Of a stretch of 64,000 nucleotides of DNA, positions 55,623 through 64,000 are shown piece by piece. Positions within the stretch are counted from its first letter, which is position 1. Every line of letters begins with the position of its first letter. The notes below the pieces were generated by a model. The model ran no database searches and had not been told where the DNA came from. It worked only from the letters and a program-made list of their open reading frames with translations. Made by a program: the position numbers and the translations under genes. Origin of the DNA: Thermococcus barophilus MP (GTDB lineage Archaea > Methanobacteriota_B > Thermococci > Thermococcales > Thermococcaceae); contig NC_014804.1 of the NCBI RefSeq assembly GCF_000151105.2, positions 930,001 through 994,000 of the forward strand, written 5' to 3'.

Positions 55623-56840
55623 TTAGAATTTCTCATTATAGAGTTCTGCAAGCCTCTTTATTCCCTCTTCGATCTCCTCTTTGCTTGGTCTTGAGAAGTT
55701 GAGCCTTATTGTATTTCTTCCACTCTCATCTGTGTAGAACGGCTTTCCCGGAACCACAACAACGCCTTTTCTCTCCATCAGCTCATTCGCAAATGCCATC
55801 CCATCAGCATTTTCTGGAAGGAACAGCATAACGAACATTCCGGCTATCGGCTTCGTGAATTCTGCATTAGGCAGATGCTCCTGGAGAGCATTTACCATGG
55901 CATCTCGCTTTTCTTTATAACCTGGGAGGGCTCTTTTTAGGTGATATTCCTCAAAATATCCTCTCTTCAAATATTCGAGAGCAATGTATTGAGAAATTGT
56001 TGGAGCACAGAAGTCTATTGGAGACTTCTCCATCAGGACTTTATCCCTGATCTCTCCTTTCGCTACTACCCACCCAATCCTAAAGCCTGTTCCAAGAACT
56101 TTGCTCAGTGTTCCAGCCACAATGACTCTTCCCTCCTTATCAAGCGCTTTCAATGATCTTATTTCCCTGTCTTCGTATTTCATAAAATTATATGCTGTAT
56201 CCTCAACTATCAAAAGGTCATGCTCACTTGCAATTTCAAGGAGTGCTTTTCTTCTCTCCTCACTCATTGTTACTCCCATGGGATTCTGACCTGTTGGAAT
56301 TGTGTAGATGAACTTTATCTTCTGACCCTTTGACTTAAGCTCTCTAATCTTTTCTTGGAGAGCGTCTGGTTTCATTCCTTTGCTATCAATAGGAACCCCT
56401 TCCACTTTTGCTCCAAGCTGCTCAAACGCCAGTATTGTATTGATGTAGCTTGGATTCTCAGTGATTACAACATCTCCGGGATCTATAAGAATCCTCCCAA
56501 GCAAATCAAGAGCCCCAGTGCCCCCTACAGTTATTACTATCTCCTCCGGAGAAACCTCCACGTGTTCATACTTTTTGAGGAATTTAGCAACCTCCTCTCT
56601 GAGCTCAGGAATTCCATTTGCTGGCGTGTACATTACAGAGCTTGGAATATTGGCTAAAACGTCCTTTGCAAGCTTCCCTAAGACTTCTCTTGGAATTAAA
56701 TTAGGATCCGGATCTCCAGCGGCTAAAGAGATAAGGTTTTTCCCTTTGCTCTGGAGCTCTGCAGCTTTTTTCATAACTTCTGCCAGTGCTGATCCTTTAA
56801 TCCAGTTAGCCCTTCCAGCCAAAAATTTATTATAGTCCAT
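55623..56840 (-). CDS. PLP-dependent aminotransferase, class I
   Basis: 405 residues. The internal lysine of AGTLSKVLGTGFRIGW (about residue 246) carries PLP and RLNFSR near the C-terminus holds the substrate-binding arginine. It resembles the multi-substrate aminotransferases (aromatic, 2-aminoadipate/LysN-like) of Thermococcales, which make or use amino acids with 2-oxoglutarate. It is divergent from the glyoxylate reductase gene, with a shared AT-rich promoter region at 56841-56931. Confidence 0.9.
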   Translation of the reverse strand: MDYNKFLAGRANWIKGSALAEVMKKAAELQSKGKNLISLAAGDPDPNLIPREVLGKLAKDVLANIPSSVMYTPANGIPELREEVAKFLKKYEHVEVSPEEIVITVGGTGALDLLGRILIDPGDVVITENPSYINTILAFEQLGAKVEGVPIDSKGMKPDALQEKIRELKSKGQKIKFIYTIPTGQNPMGVTMSEERRKALLEIASEHDLLIVEDTAYNFMKYEDREIRSLKALDKEGRVIVAGTLSKVLGTGFRIGWVVAKGEIRDKVLMEKSPIDFCAPTISQYIALEYLKRGYFEEYHLKRALPGYKEKRDAMVNALQEHLPNAEFTKPIAGMFVMLFLPENADGMAFANELMERKGVVVVPGKPFYTDESGRNTIRLNFSRPSKEEIEEGIKRLAELYNEKF

Positions 56841-56931
56841 GGGATCCCCTCCAATGAGAATCTTAGCATTAAGATATACATCGTCATGATATTAATATTT
56901 TGTTCACACCAAGGTATAAGATGGTGATACT

Positions 56932-57942
56932 ATGAGGAAACCCAAAGTGTTCATTACAAGACAGATTCCGGAGACCGCGATCAATGTTATCAGAGAGTAC
57001 TATGAGGTAGAAGTCTGGAGAGATGAAAAAGAACCCCCGAGAGAAGTACTGCTTGAGAAGGTTAGAGACGTTGATGCCTTAGTAACTCTGCTGAGCGACA
57101 AAATTGACAGGGAAATCCTTGACAATGCCCCAAGACTTAGAATCATCGCTCAATATGCAGTCGGCTACGACAATATTGACATTGAAGAGGCTACGAGAAG
57201 AGGAATCTATGTAACCAACACGCCAGACGTTTTAACCGAAGCCACAGCAGATTTCGCTTGGGCTCTGCTTTTAGCAACAGCGAGGCAGTTAGTTGATGCT
57301 GATAAATTTGTGAGGAGTGGGGAATGGAAGAGAAAAGGCGTTGCATGGCATCCGCTCATGTACCTCGGCTATGATGTCTATGGAAAGACAATCGGAATAA
57401 TAGGCTTTGGAAGAATAGGACAGGCGATAGCAAGAAGAGCCAGGGGATTTAACATGAAGATTCTCTATTATTCTCGCACAAGAAAGCCTGAAAAAGAGGA
57501 AGAACTTGGAGCTGAGTTTAAACCGTTAAATGAGCTGCTTAGGGAGAGCGACTTCGTGGTTTTAGCAGTTCCATTGACAAAGGAAACCTACTATATGATA
57601 AACGAGAAGAGGCTTAAGCTCATGAAGCCAATGGCAATACTTATCAATATCGCAAGAGGAAAGGTTGTTGATACAAAAGCCTTGATTAAAGCTCTCGAAG
57701 AGGGCTGGATTGCCGGAGCGGGCTTAGACGTCTTTGAAGAAGAACCCTACTATAACAAGGAGCTCTTTAAACTGAAGAACGTGACCTTGGCACCACATAT
57801 AGGTAGTGCAACTTACGGAGCAAGATATGCAATGGCAGAGCTTGTTGCGAGGAATTTGATAGCCTTCGCTAAAGGTGAAGTTCCGCCAACACTTGTGAAT
57901 AGAGAAGTCCTGAATGTTAGGAAGCCTGGGTTCAGCCGATGA
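56932..57942 (+). CDS. gyaR: Glyoxylate/hydroxypyruvate reductase (D-2-hydroxyacid dehydrogenase)
   Basis: 336 residues. [19 protein letters not shown] is the NAD(P)-binding loop, [13 protein letters not shown] and LAPHIGSAT are family signatures, with the catalytic His of the latter. Length and sequence match the glyoxylate reductase of Pyrococcus and Thermococcus. It starts at ATG 56932. One or two C/D box RNAs follow its stop. Confidence 0.93.
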   Translation: MRKPKVFITRQIPETAINVIREYYEVEVWRDEKEPPREVLLEKVRDVDALVTLLSDKIDREILDNAPRLRIIAQYAVGYDNIDIEEATRRGIYVTNTPDVLTEATADFAWALLLATARQLVDADKFVRSGEWKRKGVAWHPLMYLGYDVYGKTIGIIGFGRIGQAIARRARGFNMKILYYSRTRKPEKEEELGAEFKPLNELLRESDFVVLAVPLTKETYYMINEKRLKLMKPMAILINIARGKVVDTKALIKALEEGWIAGAGLDVFEEEPYYNKELFKLKNVTLAPHIGSATYGARYAMAELVARNLIAFAKGEVPPTLVNREVLNVRKPGFSR

Positions 57943-57990
57943 GGAGCTGGATCCGACCTGAAGGGTGATGATCCAAAGATTCCGAGGCTT
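57937..57990 (+). ncRNA. Probable C/D box guide RNA with weak D box
   Basis: C box atgagga (57939-57945, one mismatch), 12-base guide, D' box ctga (57958-57961), 3-base spacer, C' box gtgatga (57965-57971), then a guide of about 12-16 bases. No perfect D box follows; cttc at 57987-57990 is the nearest candidate. The regular spacing on the first half is convincing, the end is not. The C box overlaps the gyaR stop codon, so it is read on from that gene. Confidence 0.5.
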
Positions 57991-57991
57991 C

Positions 57992-58045
57992 AGATGATGA
58001 TCCCACCCTTGGCTGATGTGATGATGAAGCCTCGTGGTTCTGATT
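57992..58045 (+). ncRNA. C/D box guide RNA
   Basis: C box atgatga (57994-58000), 12-base guide (58001-58012), D' box ctga (58013-58016), 1-base spacer, C' box gtgatga (58018-58024), 15-base guide (58025-58039), D box ctga (58040-58043). All four boxes are perfect. It should bind L7Ae, Nop5 and fibrillarin to direct 2'-O-methylation. It fills the gap between gyaR and the DUF72 gene. Target not identified. Confidence 0.85.
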
Positions 58046-58754
58046 AAATCAGCCTCTTAAACCTTTTTGCATCGTCACACATATAGACATTGTTAAAGTA
58101 AATGTAGCTTTCCTTTTTGTTCCACTCTTTTACCCGTTCTGCAATCTTTTCAAGCTCTTCATCAGTATATTTGTGCTTGTAAATTATCCTCCCGTTCTCG
58201 TATGCCCCATGAAGGCGATAGTAATTGATGTTCCCTTTGTGAAGAGGCTTTCTGGCGAGAGGGTCTGTTACATCAATGACATCAAATTCTCTCACGAATT
58301 TCTTTATCCCCTTTTCGCTCCAGCCTCTAAGCTCAACAGCTATCTCAATGTCCCTGCTTATCTTCGAGAAGAACCCTTCAGCGTTGGCAAAGTTTTCCTC
58401 GGTTTCCTTAAAACTTTTGGGAAGCTGGATTAAGATAAAACTTGCGTTCAAAATTCTTGCTTCGTTGAGTGTTATCTCCCAGTACTTAAAGACCTCATTG
58501 GTAGGCTTCAAAAATCCAACATCTCTGCTTGGCTTAACGTTGCTCCTCTTCCATGTTGGACTATTGGCTGGATGTGTTATTCCCTGAAAAGCCTTGATTG
58601 AGAATATAAAGTCCTCGGGTGCTTCGCTCTGCCATTTTTTAAGGGTCTTTTCTTTCAAAATTCGGTAAAAAGTCTGCTGAATTTCAACTGTCTTGAAATT
58701 TTGGAAATATCTTTTGCGGGCTTCACAAAAGCCACAGGTACCAACAAAGATCAT
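58044..58754 (-). CDS. DUF72 domain protein
   Basis: 236 residues with the DUF72 TIM-barrel-like pattern: VEIQQTFYRI near the start, IELRGWS-type (EIAVELRGW) in the middle and YYRLHGAYENGRIIY in the later part. DUF72 proteins are widespread and uncharacterised. ATG 58754 follows ggtgagactcc. The stop codon touches the D box of the C/D RNA on the other strand. Confidence 0.9.
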   Translation of the reverse strand: MIFVGTCGFCEARKRYFQNFKTVEIQQTFYRILKEKTLKKWQSEAPEDFIFSIKAFQGITHPANSPTWKRSNVKPSRDVGFLKPTNEVFKYWEITLNEARILNASFILIQLPKSFKETEENFANAEGFFSKISRDIEIAVELRGWSEKGIKKFVREFDVIDVTDPLARKPLHKGNINYYRLHGAYENGRIIYKHKYTDEELEKIAERVKEWNKKESYIYFNNVYMCDDAKRFKRLI

Positions 58755-58811
58755 GGAGTCTCACCAAAATTAGAATTAGCATTCCAAGAAATAAAGCTAT
58801 TGACAAACCCC

Positions 58812-59489
58812 CTATTTCCACTCCAAATGCGCTCTTTTAACGACCAAAACTCCCGAATAGGTGTATTCATCCCAAATTTTTTCAACTTCATCAAAAACTA
58901 TTCTTGCTTTAAAAAACGGCGCATCCTTAACGAAGGTCTCAAATTCCCCGCCCTCTCCTCCAATGTGAATGCCATATTTTCTGTTCAGCTCTTTAAGATC
59001 CTCAATGGCTTTTTCATCAACAATTCTTCCAAGCCACTTCTTATCCAGACCGTAAGCAGACACTCCAACTATCACAATCTCAAAGCCAGCATGCAGCATA
59101 TCCCTCAAAAGCATCTCTGGGTTCTTGTGCCACAGCGGAGTGTAGCTTCTCAGCCCAAGCTCATGACAAACCCTCTCAATCCTCACTCTCTGATATTCGC
59201 TCTCCAAAGCCCCAGCAACGACCCCATCAATGTCCAACCCTTCAAGAACCCTCTTTAAGTCCTCAACTTCCTTTTCTTTTTCCCCAGTGGTATATCCTTT
59301 AATTAGGGGAATCCCTATCGCCTCAGCCTGCAAATCTGTTAGATGAATGTTCGGGACATGGTACATATAGCTCTCTTCACTCTTAGAGTGAATGCTAACC
59401 AGATATTTCACATCAAATCCCTGCTGCATTGCCCAGTATAAGGCGTATGTTGAGTCCTTCCCTCCCGAAAACAAAGTTGCTATTTTCAT
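58812..59489 (-). CDS. dph6: Diphthine--ammonia ligase-like PP-loop protein (Dph6)
   Basis: 225 residues from ATG 59489, after cgggtgggaac. [20 protein letters not shown] holds the SGGKDS ATP-pyrophosphatase loop, and [16 protein letters not shown] is the conserved C-terminal Dph6/MJ0570 block. It should amidate diphthine on elongation factor 2. It is probably in one unit with the DUF72 gene downstream, 57 bases away. Confidence 0.9.
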   Translation of the reverse strand: MKIATLFSGGKDSTYALYWAMQQGFDVKYLVSIHSKSEESYMYHVPNIHLTDLQAEAIGIPLIKGYTTGEKEKEVEDLKRVLEGLDIDGVVAGALESEYQRVRIERVCHELGLRSYTPLWHKNPEMLLRDMLHAGFEIVIVGVSAYGLDKKWLGRIVDEKAIEDLKELNRKYGIHIGGEGGEFETFVKDAPFFKARIVFDEVEKIWDEYTYSGVLVVKRAHLEWK

Positions 59490-59588
59490 GTTCCCACCCG
59501 AAAGCTTTAAATTAACCTTTAGTAAATTTAATATTGGTCTCAAAATAGGATTCTCAATACATCTTAAAAAAGCTTGGGGGTGAAGTTA

Positions 59589-60875
59589 ATGACCCCAAAG
59601 AGGGCAGTGATTCTTGCGGCTGGACTTGGAACAAGGCTGAGAAAGCTGACTGAAGAAACCCCCAAAGGTCTTCTAAAAGTTGCTGGTAGAGAAATCCTCT
59701 ATAGAACCATGAAAGTTCTCCAAGAGCTTGGTGTTGAAGAGTTTATAATCGTTACAAATCCAAAATACGAGACTAAATTTAGAGAATTCGCTAAGAAGAA
59801 TAGTTTTAAGGTTCAGATTGTAATAAACGAACATCCAGAGAAGGGCAATGGGTATTCTCTTTACTTAGCCAAGGATTTAGTTGGCGAAAAGTTCATCCTT
59901 GTCATGAGTGATCATATCTATGGAAAAGCTTTTCTTGAGAGAGCTGTGAAAGGGAAAGGTCTCATTGTTGATAAAGCCCCAAAGTATACCAGCGTTGAGG
60001 AAGCAACAAAGGTTAGAATCAAAGATAGCTGCGTGGAGGACATTGGAAAGCACCTTAAAGATTTTGACGCCATTGATACTGGATTCTTCGTCTTGACTCC
60101 CGAGATATTTGATGTTGCTGATGAGATTCTATCAGAAAAAGGAAAAGCTGAGCTGAGCGAGATCGTGAAAAGAGCAAAGCTTAAAGTAACTTCTGTGAGC
60201 GGATTTTTCTGGATGGACATTGACACTCCAGAGGATATCAAGAAAGCAAGAAAGCTTGTAATCCAGAGTTCTGTAAAGGGGAGTGGAGATGGTGTCATAT
60301 CAAGACATTTGAACAGAAAAATCTCCACGAGAATAAGCTCTTTCTTAGTTGATTACGTTACTCCCAACCAGATGACAGTTGTAACTTTCTTGCTTGGCAT
60401 TCTCTCAGCTTTACTGAATTTTGTCAGCATTCCCCTAGCCGGGATTCTGTATCAAATAAGCTCTATTCTTGACGGTGTTGATGGAGAGATTGCACGTGCG
60501 AGCATGAAGACGAGCAGATTTGGTGGTTATGTGGACTCAATTCTTGACAGATACGTGGACTTTGCATTTCTGCTCACATTGGCTTATGTTACAATTAAAG
60601 AACCACTCTGGTGGGCAATAGCTGTGACAGCAATCTTTGGCTCAGCGATGGTAAGCTATTCAACGGAGCGTTATAAGGCAGCGTATGGAAGCGACATTTA
60701 CAGGGAAATATATACAATGCGATACCTTATCGGAAAGAGGGACGAAAGGATATTCCTAACAATGTTATTCTGCTTAGCCGGGCAAATAAAAGCTCTCTTT
60801 GCTCTATTAGCAGTCTTAACAAATCTTAGAATAGCGGCGACAGTTTGGCTGGTATGGAAAAATAAGAAAGACTAA
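59589..60875 (+). CDS. Bifunctional inositol-1-phosphate cytidylyltransferase / DIP synthase
   Basis: 428 residues from ATG 59589, after gggggtgaagtta. The first half is a nucleotidyltransferase ([20 protein letters not shown], residues about 5-24); the second a CDP-alcohol phosphatidyltransferase with [20 protein letters not shown] (residues 298-317), the DGxxAR...G...D core, and several membrane helices. Such fusions make di-myo-inositol 1,1'-phosphate phosphate, the precursor of the heat-protective solute of Thermococcales. The stop overlaps that of the ABC ATPase by four bases. Confidence 0.93.
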   Translation: MTPKRAVILAAGLGTRLRKLTEETPKGLLKVAGREILYRTMKVLQELGVEEFIIVTNPKYETKFREFAKKNSFKVQIVINEHPEKGNGYSLYLAKDLVGEKFILVMSDHIYGKAFLERAVKGKGLIVDKAPKYTSVEEATKVRIKDSCVEDIGKHLKDFDAIDTGFFVLTPEIFDVADEILSEKGKAELSEIVKRAKLKVTSVSGFFWMDIDTPEDIKKARKLVIQSSVKGSGDGVISRHLNRKISTRISSFLVDYVTPNQMTVVTFLLGILSALLNFVSIPLAGILYQISSILDGVDGEIARASMKTSRFGGYVDSILDRYVDFAFLLTLAYVTIKEPLWWAIAVTAIFGSAMVSYSTERYKAAYGSDIYREIYTMRYLIGKRDERIFLTMLFCLAGQIKALFALLAVLTNLRIAATVWLVWKNKKD

Positions 60876-61954
60876 ACCAAAAACTCCAGAGCTTTTTCTG
60901 TCTTTTTATCAAACAGAACAATTCTATCTTCCCTAATTTTCACCGTCACTTTCTCTCCAAATGTGAAGTGTTCCCCTTCTGGTGCAAACACTTTAACAAA
61001 TGCCTTATCAACGGAAACAGTGACTATCTGCTCTCTTCCAAGAGGTTCGAAAGAGTATACCTCTCCAACCAATCCTTCACTGATGCCCTTTACAACCTCT
61101 GCATCATGCGGTCTAAATCCAAGGAGCACTTCCTTTATGCCGAGCTTTTCAATCAGCCCCCTATACTGACCAGGGACTGGTATTCTGCTTTCATAAACCC
61201 TTAAGTAGTCATTTTCAACTTCCGCTTCAACAAAATTCATGGGTGGATTTCCAAGGAATCCCCCAACAAACTTGTATTTTGGCTTGTAGTAAACTTCATC
61301 CGGAGTCCCCACCTGAAGTATCTTCCCTTCCCTAATCACAGCTATTCTGTCAGCCATTGCCAATGCCTCAGCTTGGTCATGAGTAACGTAAACTGCTGTA
61401 ATGCCTAACTCCTTCTGCAGTCTCTTCAGCTCAGCTCTAACTTCAATTCTAAGCAGAGCATCTAAGTTGCTCAGAGGCTCATCCAAGAGCAGGACATCAG
61501 GTTCTTTGACTAAAGCTCTTGCTATTGCAACTCTCTGCTGCTGACCACCGCTGAGCTGCCATGGATATCTGTCAAGCAGGTTTTCAATGTGGAGCATCTT
61601 TGCAACTTCTATAACCTTCTTCTCAATTTCCTGCTTGGGAGCTTTTCTCAGCTCAAGAGGAAACGCTATATTGTCAAAAACTTTCATGTGAGGATAAAGT
61701 GCCCAGTTCTGGAAAACCAATCCCACGTTTCTGTCCTTTGGAGGAACTTCTGTAACATCTCTATCATCAAAATAAATTCTCCCACTTGTCGGTTTATAAA
61801 TCCCGGCTATCGTGTAAAGCAAAGTGGATTTTCCACTTCCTGAAGGACCTAACAATGCCATGAACTCTCTATCATCAATTTTTAGATTAATATTGTCCAG
61901 AGCCGTGAAGTCTCCAAATTTTTTGGTTATATTTTCAAGGGTAATCTTAACCAT
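60872..61954 (-). CDS. ABC transporter ATP-binding protein (MalK/UgpC type)
   Basis: 360 residues from ATG 61954 after gaggtggttgaa. Walker [10 protein letters not shown], signature LSGGQQQR, Walker B VLLLDEP and a C-terminal TOBE domain ([10 protein letters not shown]) define a CUT1 carbohydrate importer ATPase. It follows two permeases and a solute-binding protein, so it powers that importer. Substrate not certain. Confidence 0.95.
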   Translation of the reverse strand: MVKITLENITKKFGDFTALDNINLKIDDREFMALLGPSGSGKSTLLYTIAGIYKPTSGRIYFDDRDVTEVPPKDRNVGLVFQNWALYPHMKVFDNIAFPLELRKAPKQEIEKKVIEVAKMLHIENLLDRYPWQLSGGQQQRVAIARALVKEPDVLLLDEPLSNLDALLRIEVRAELKRLQKELGITAVYVTHDQAEALAMADRIAVIREGKILQVGTPDEVYYKPKYKFVGGFLGNPPMNFVEAEVENDYLRVYESRIPVPGQYRGLIEKLGIKEVLLGFRPHDAEVVKGISEGLVGEVYSFEPLGREQIVTVSVDKAFVKVFAPEGEHFTFGEKVTVKIREDRIVLFDKKTEKALEFLV

Positions 61955-61964
61955 TTCAACCACC

Positions 61965-62834
61965 TCACCCTTTGATTCCACCTGAATAGCCCTGCAGTAA
62001 TATCTGCTGAGCCGTAAGGAAGAATATTATTGTTGGAAGCAGGTAAAGGGTTCCAGCCGCAGCTATCAGCGGCATGTGTGTGTATTCAGCTTCGATGTTT
62101 GCCTCAATAAATGTCGCTAAGGTCTGGTCAATGAGGAAAGTTCTTACGTAGATTATGTCCTGCCAGCCAGCCAAGAATGCAAAAAGTGCGACAGCCAAGA
62201 TTCCCGGCTTAATTAAAGGCAGCATGATTTTCCGCCAGACTTTTATCCTTGATGCTCCGTCAATTATGCCCGACCACTCAAACTCCCAAGGTATCGTGTC
62301 AAAGAAGCCCTTCATCAACCAGACGGACATCGGAATCTCAAGAGCCGCCCTTGCCAGTATCACGTAGAAGAATGAGTAAAGCCTTATCAAATCTGGGCTC
62401 TGTGGAAATGTCAAACGGTAGAGCAGGTAAACACCAACGATTAGTGCAACTCCCGGGAAGGCGTGAAGAATTAAGAGCAGAATCATCATATGCTTTCTCC
62501 CTTTAAAGTCAATTCTTGAAAGTGAGTATCCAGCCAAGGCACTTATGAATGTTACAACCCCTGAAACTCCAAGAGCGACCACAAGAGTATGGAAGGTAAC
62601 TTTCAGTATGTTTGTTCTGATTCCACCTGTCGTTGCCAGTTTTCCTTGAAACACATTAATCCAGTTCTCTAAAGTGAAGTGGAATGATTTTAGATCCAAA
62701 TTGGTGACCATCTCTTTGCTGAAGCTTGAAAGCACTAACAGAGAAAAGCCGAGGATCAAAGGCAAGCTTGCGAAGAGGATTGCAAGAATGATTACCCACT
62801 CATATCTGCTCGGTCTCGTTTCTACGTCTTTCAT
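61965..62834 (-). CDS. Sugar ABC transporter permease (MalG type)
   Basis: 289 residues with six membrane segments. EWSGIIDGASRIKVWRKIML is the EAA loop that contacts the ATPase. It starts at ATG 62834, one base inside the stop of the first permease, and ends 10 bases before the ATPase. Member of the carbohydrate importer operon. Confidence 0.94.
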   Translation of the reverse strand: MKDVETRPSRYEWVIILAILFASLPLILGFSLLVLSSFSKEMVTNLDLKSFHFTLENWINVFQGKLATTGGIRTNILKVTFHTLVVALGVSGVVTFISALAGYSLSRIDFKGRKHMMILLLILHAFPGVALIVGVYLLYRLTFPQSPDLIRLYSFFYVILARAALEIPMSVWLMKGFFDTIPWEFEWSGIIDGASRIKVWRKIMLPLIKPGILAVALFAFLAGWQDIIYVRTFLIDQTLATFIEANIEAEYTHMPLIAAAGTLYLLPTIIFFLTAQQILLQGYSGGIKG

Positions 62835-63781
62835 CAGAAGTCACCCCTCGGTCTTTTCATCATTTTCTCAAATTGTAGAACTTTCAAGGTTACAAATCCC
62901 CCAATCACGCCAATTATTGACAATATCACTGCTGCCGCTGCCGCTAATCCTTGATCCTGCTCCCCTCTACCAAAGGCTGTGTTGAATACATACAATGCGA
63001 GGGTTGTTCCGTAGTCCCTGTTCACCAAGTCCCACTGAACAAGAAGGAAGATGTGCGGATACGTCGTGAGTAGGCTTAGGAACTGCCATGTTAAAACATA
63101 GAGAAAGTGCCACTTTGTAAGGGGAATTAAGATTTTTCTTGAAATTTCCCACGCAGATGCTCCATCAACTCTCGCCGCTATTACAAGCTCCCTCGGAATC
63201 TGGTTCAAAGCTGATGTGAAGACTATCATGCCAAAGCTCACACCAACAAGACCGTTCACAAAAATAATTATGCTCCATGCTCCCCAAGGTACAGTTTGAC
63301 CCCATGGAATTGGCTGAGAAATCACTCCAAGCTTCATTAAAATTGAATTCAATGTCCCAATTTCACTTCCATGGAAGAAATAATACCAGACAAGACTGTA
63401 AACAGCTATTGGAGACATTCTCGGCAGAAGCCAGAGAAGCCTAAAACTTGAAGCTGGCTTTTCGCTTATGAAGAAAGTAGCTAAAGCTAACGCTAAACCT
63501 CCAAAAACGTTAATGATGAGCGTGATTCCAACGAAAACCACAGTTGTTAAAATCACAGCCTTAAAAGTTGGATCATGCTGGAACATATAAAACAATCGCT
63601 CATAATTGTAAAGCCCAACAAAGTCTTTAAGATACCTTTCAACATTCCAGTTCCGCATCTGGGTGAAGCTTATATAGACCGTCATAATAAGCGGAATCAA
63701 ATAGAACAGCACAACCATCAGAAGCATTGGAGAAAGAAAAAAGGAAAGGGCTGTAAACTTCTCCTTATTAATTTTATTCAT
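62834..63781 (-). CDS. Sugar ABC transporter permease (MalF type)
   Basis: 315 residues with six membrane segments; ARVDGASAWEISRKILIPL is the EAA loop. ATG 63781 follows aggtgggagc, placed just after the solute-binding protein stop. Pairs with the MalG-type permease to form the channel. Confidence 0.94.
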   Translation of the reverse strand: MNKINKEKFTALSFFLSPMLLMVVLFYLIPLIMTVYISFTQMRNWNVERYLKDFVGLYNYERLFYMFQHDPTFKAVILTTVVFVGITLIINVFGGLALALATFFISEKPASSFRLLWLLPRMSPIAVYSLVWYYFFHGSEIGTLNSILMKLGVISQPIPWGQTVPWGAWSIIIFVNGLVGVSFGMIVFTSALNQIPRELVIAARVDGASAWEISRKILIPLTKWHFLYVLTWQFLSLLTTYPHIFLLVQWDLVNRDYGTTLALYVFNTAFGRGEQDQGLAAAAAVILSIIGVIGGFVTLKVLQFEKMMKRPRGDF

Positions 63782-63793
63782 GCTCCCACCTCT

Positions 63794-64000
63794 TCACTGT
63801 GGAAACTTCCAGTTCTTTGGAATCTCTCCCTGTATCTCAACATTCTCCTTGAGCTCTGGATCAGCGTTAACCTTCTGGATAATGTAATTAACGGCATCTT
63901 CTGGTGTCATTTCACCTCTAAGGACCTTATCAACTGCTTCCTTGAAGATATCTGCCAGTGCTGGATACTTTGGATGTGCTGGGGCTAAGTGCGTGTATTC
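63794..64000 (-). CDS. Extracellular solute-binding protein, C-terminal end
   Basis: The frame is open to the window edge and shows the last 68 residues, ending IQGEIPKNWKFPQ. The pattern LADIFKEAVDKVLRGEMTPEDAVNYI is the typical C-terminal helix of CUT1 solute-binding proteins. The rest lies outside. It stands first in the operon with both permeases and the ATPase, so it should capture the sugar outside the membrane. Confidence 0.85.
   Translation of the reverse strand, partial: EYTHLAPAHPKYPALADIFKEAVDKVLRGEMTPEDAVNYIIQKVNADPELKENVEIQGEIPKNWKFPQ

Noticed and set aside
58720-58812. 27-residue hydrophobic frame between dph6 and the DUF72 gene (minus strand)
   Set aside because: It could be a small membrane peptide starting at TTG, but the ribosome binding site spacing is poor and it overlaps the DUF72 start.
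1-64000. CRISPR arrays, insertion sequences or tRNA genes
   Set aside because: Searched by eye on both strands. No regularly spaced repeats, transposase motifs or tRNA-like arms were seen, but a profile search could still find a divergent case.

Overview
The window is chromosomal DNA of a hyperthermophilic euryarchaeon of the order Thermococcales, most likely a low-GC Thermococcus. Evidence for this is the ADP-forming acetyl-CoA synthetase alpha subunit, glyoxylate reductase, the fused enzyme for di-myo-inositol phosphate, an intein in the P-loop of translation initiation factor aIF2, archaeal TFB, FEN1, prefoldin, L18a/LX and RNase P component 4, archaeal C/D box guide RNAs, and start sites preceded by GGTG-type ribosome binding sites or by a TATA box only (leaderless). 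Species cannot be fixed from the sequence alone. Genes are packed tightly on both strands. No gap without a gene exceeds about 300 bases. I saw no CRISPR array, insertion sequence, tRNA or replication origin.

Layout. 1-5.8 kb: end of an asparagine synthase, an exported cell-wall-binding-like protein, a glycosyltransferase, Sua5 and a TPR protein. 5.8-6.0 kb: a small winged-helix regulator broken by a one-base frameshift. 6-9.2 kb: nucleotidyltransferase, cyclase-family hydrolase, S-adenosylhomocysteine hydrolase. 9.2-10.1 kb: a small operon of a 36-residue cysteine-containing peptide and two membrane proteins. 10-20 kb: accessory exported and metalloprotease-like proteins mixed with purA and a sugar-nucleotide epimerase. 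20-28.5 kb: information processing (pfdA-L18a-eIF6-L31e-L39e on minus; YhbY-S19e, PDCD5 and TFB on plus; fen1-psiE on minus), interrupted by one large exported protein. 29-30.5 kb: acdA. 30.6-37.4 kb: a run of seven exported or membrane proteins of unknown role, two with PEGA domains. 37.4-46.5 kb: phosphoesterase, PRC-barrel protein, CDC48-type AAA ATPase, MoeA, SerS, RNase P component 4 and an OB-fold protein. 46.5-52.9 kb: 5S rRNA and the L7Ae-S28e-L24e-NDK-aIF2 cluster, with an extra exported gene between L24e and NDK and an intein in aIF2. 52.9-60.9 kb: archaeal ATPase, TrmA-family methyltransferase, aminotransferase, glyoxylate reductase with one or two C/D box RNAs behind it, DUF72 protein, Dph6-like ligase and the di-myo-inositol phosphate enzyme. 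60.9-64 kb: a sugar-type ABC transporter operon on the minus strand, cut by the window end.

How it fits together. Most of the window is housekeeping: translation, transcription initiation, protein unfolding, nucleotide and methyl-cycle metabolism, and the last energy-yielding step of peptide and sugar fermentation. Between these blocks sit AT-rich genes for secreted or membrane proteins that seem to turn over fast. The most interesting candidates for undescribed biology are the leaderless cysteine-containing micro-gene with its two membrane partners, the exported protein that breaks the L24e-NDK cluster, the guide RNA genes, and a symmetric TATA box that appears to serve both the 5S rRNA and the OB-fold gene.
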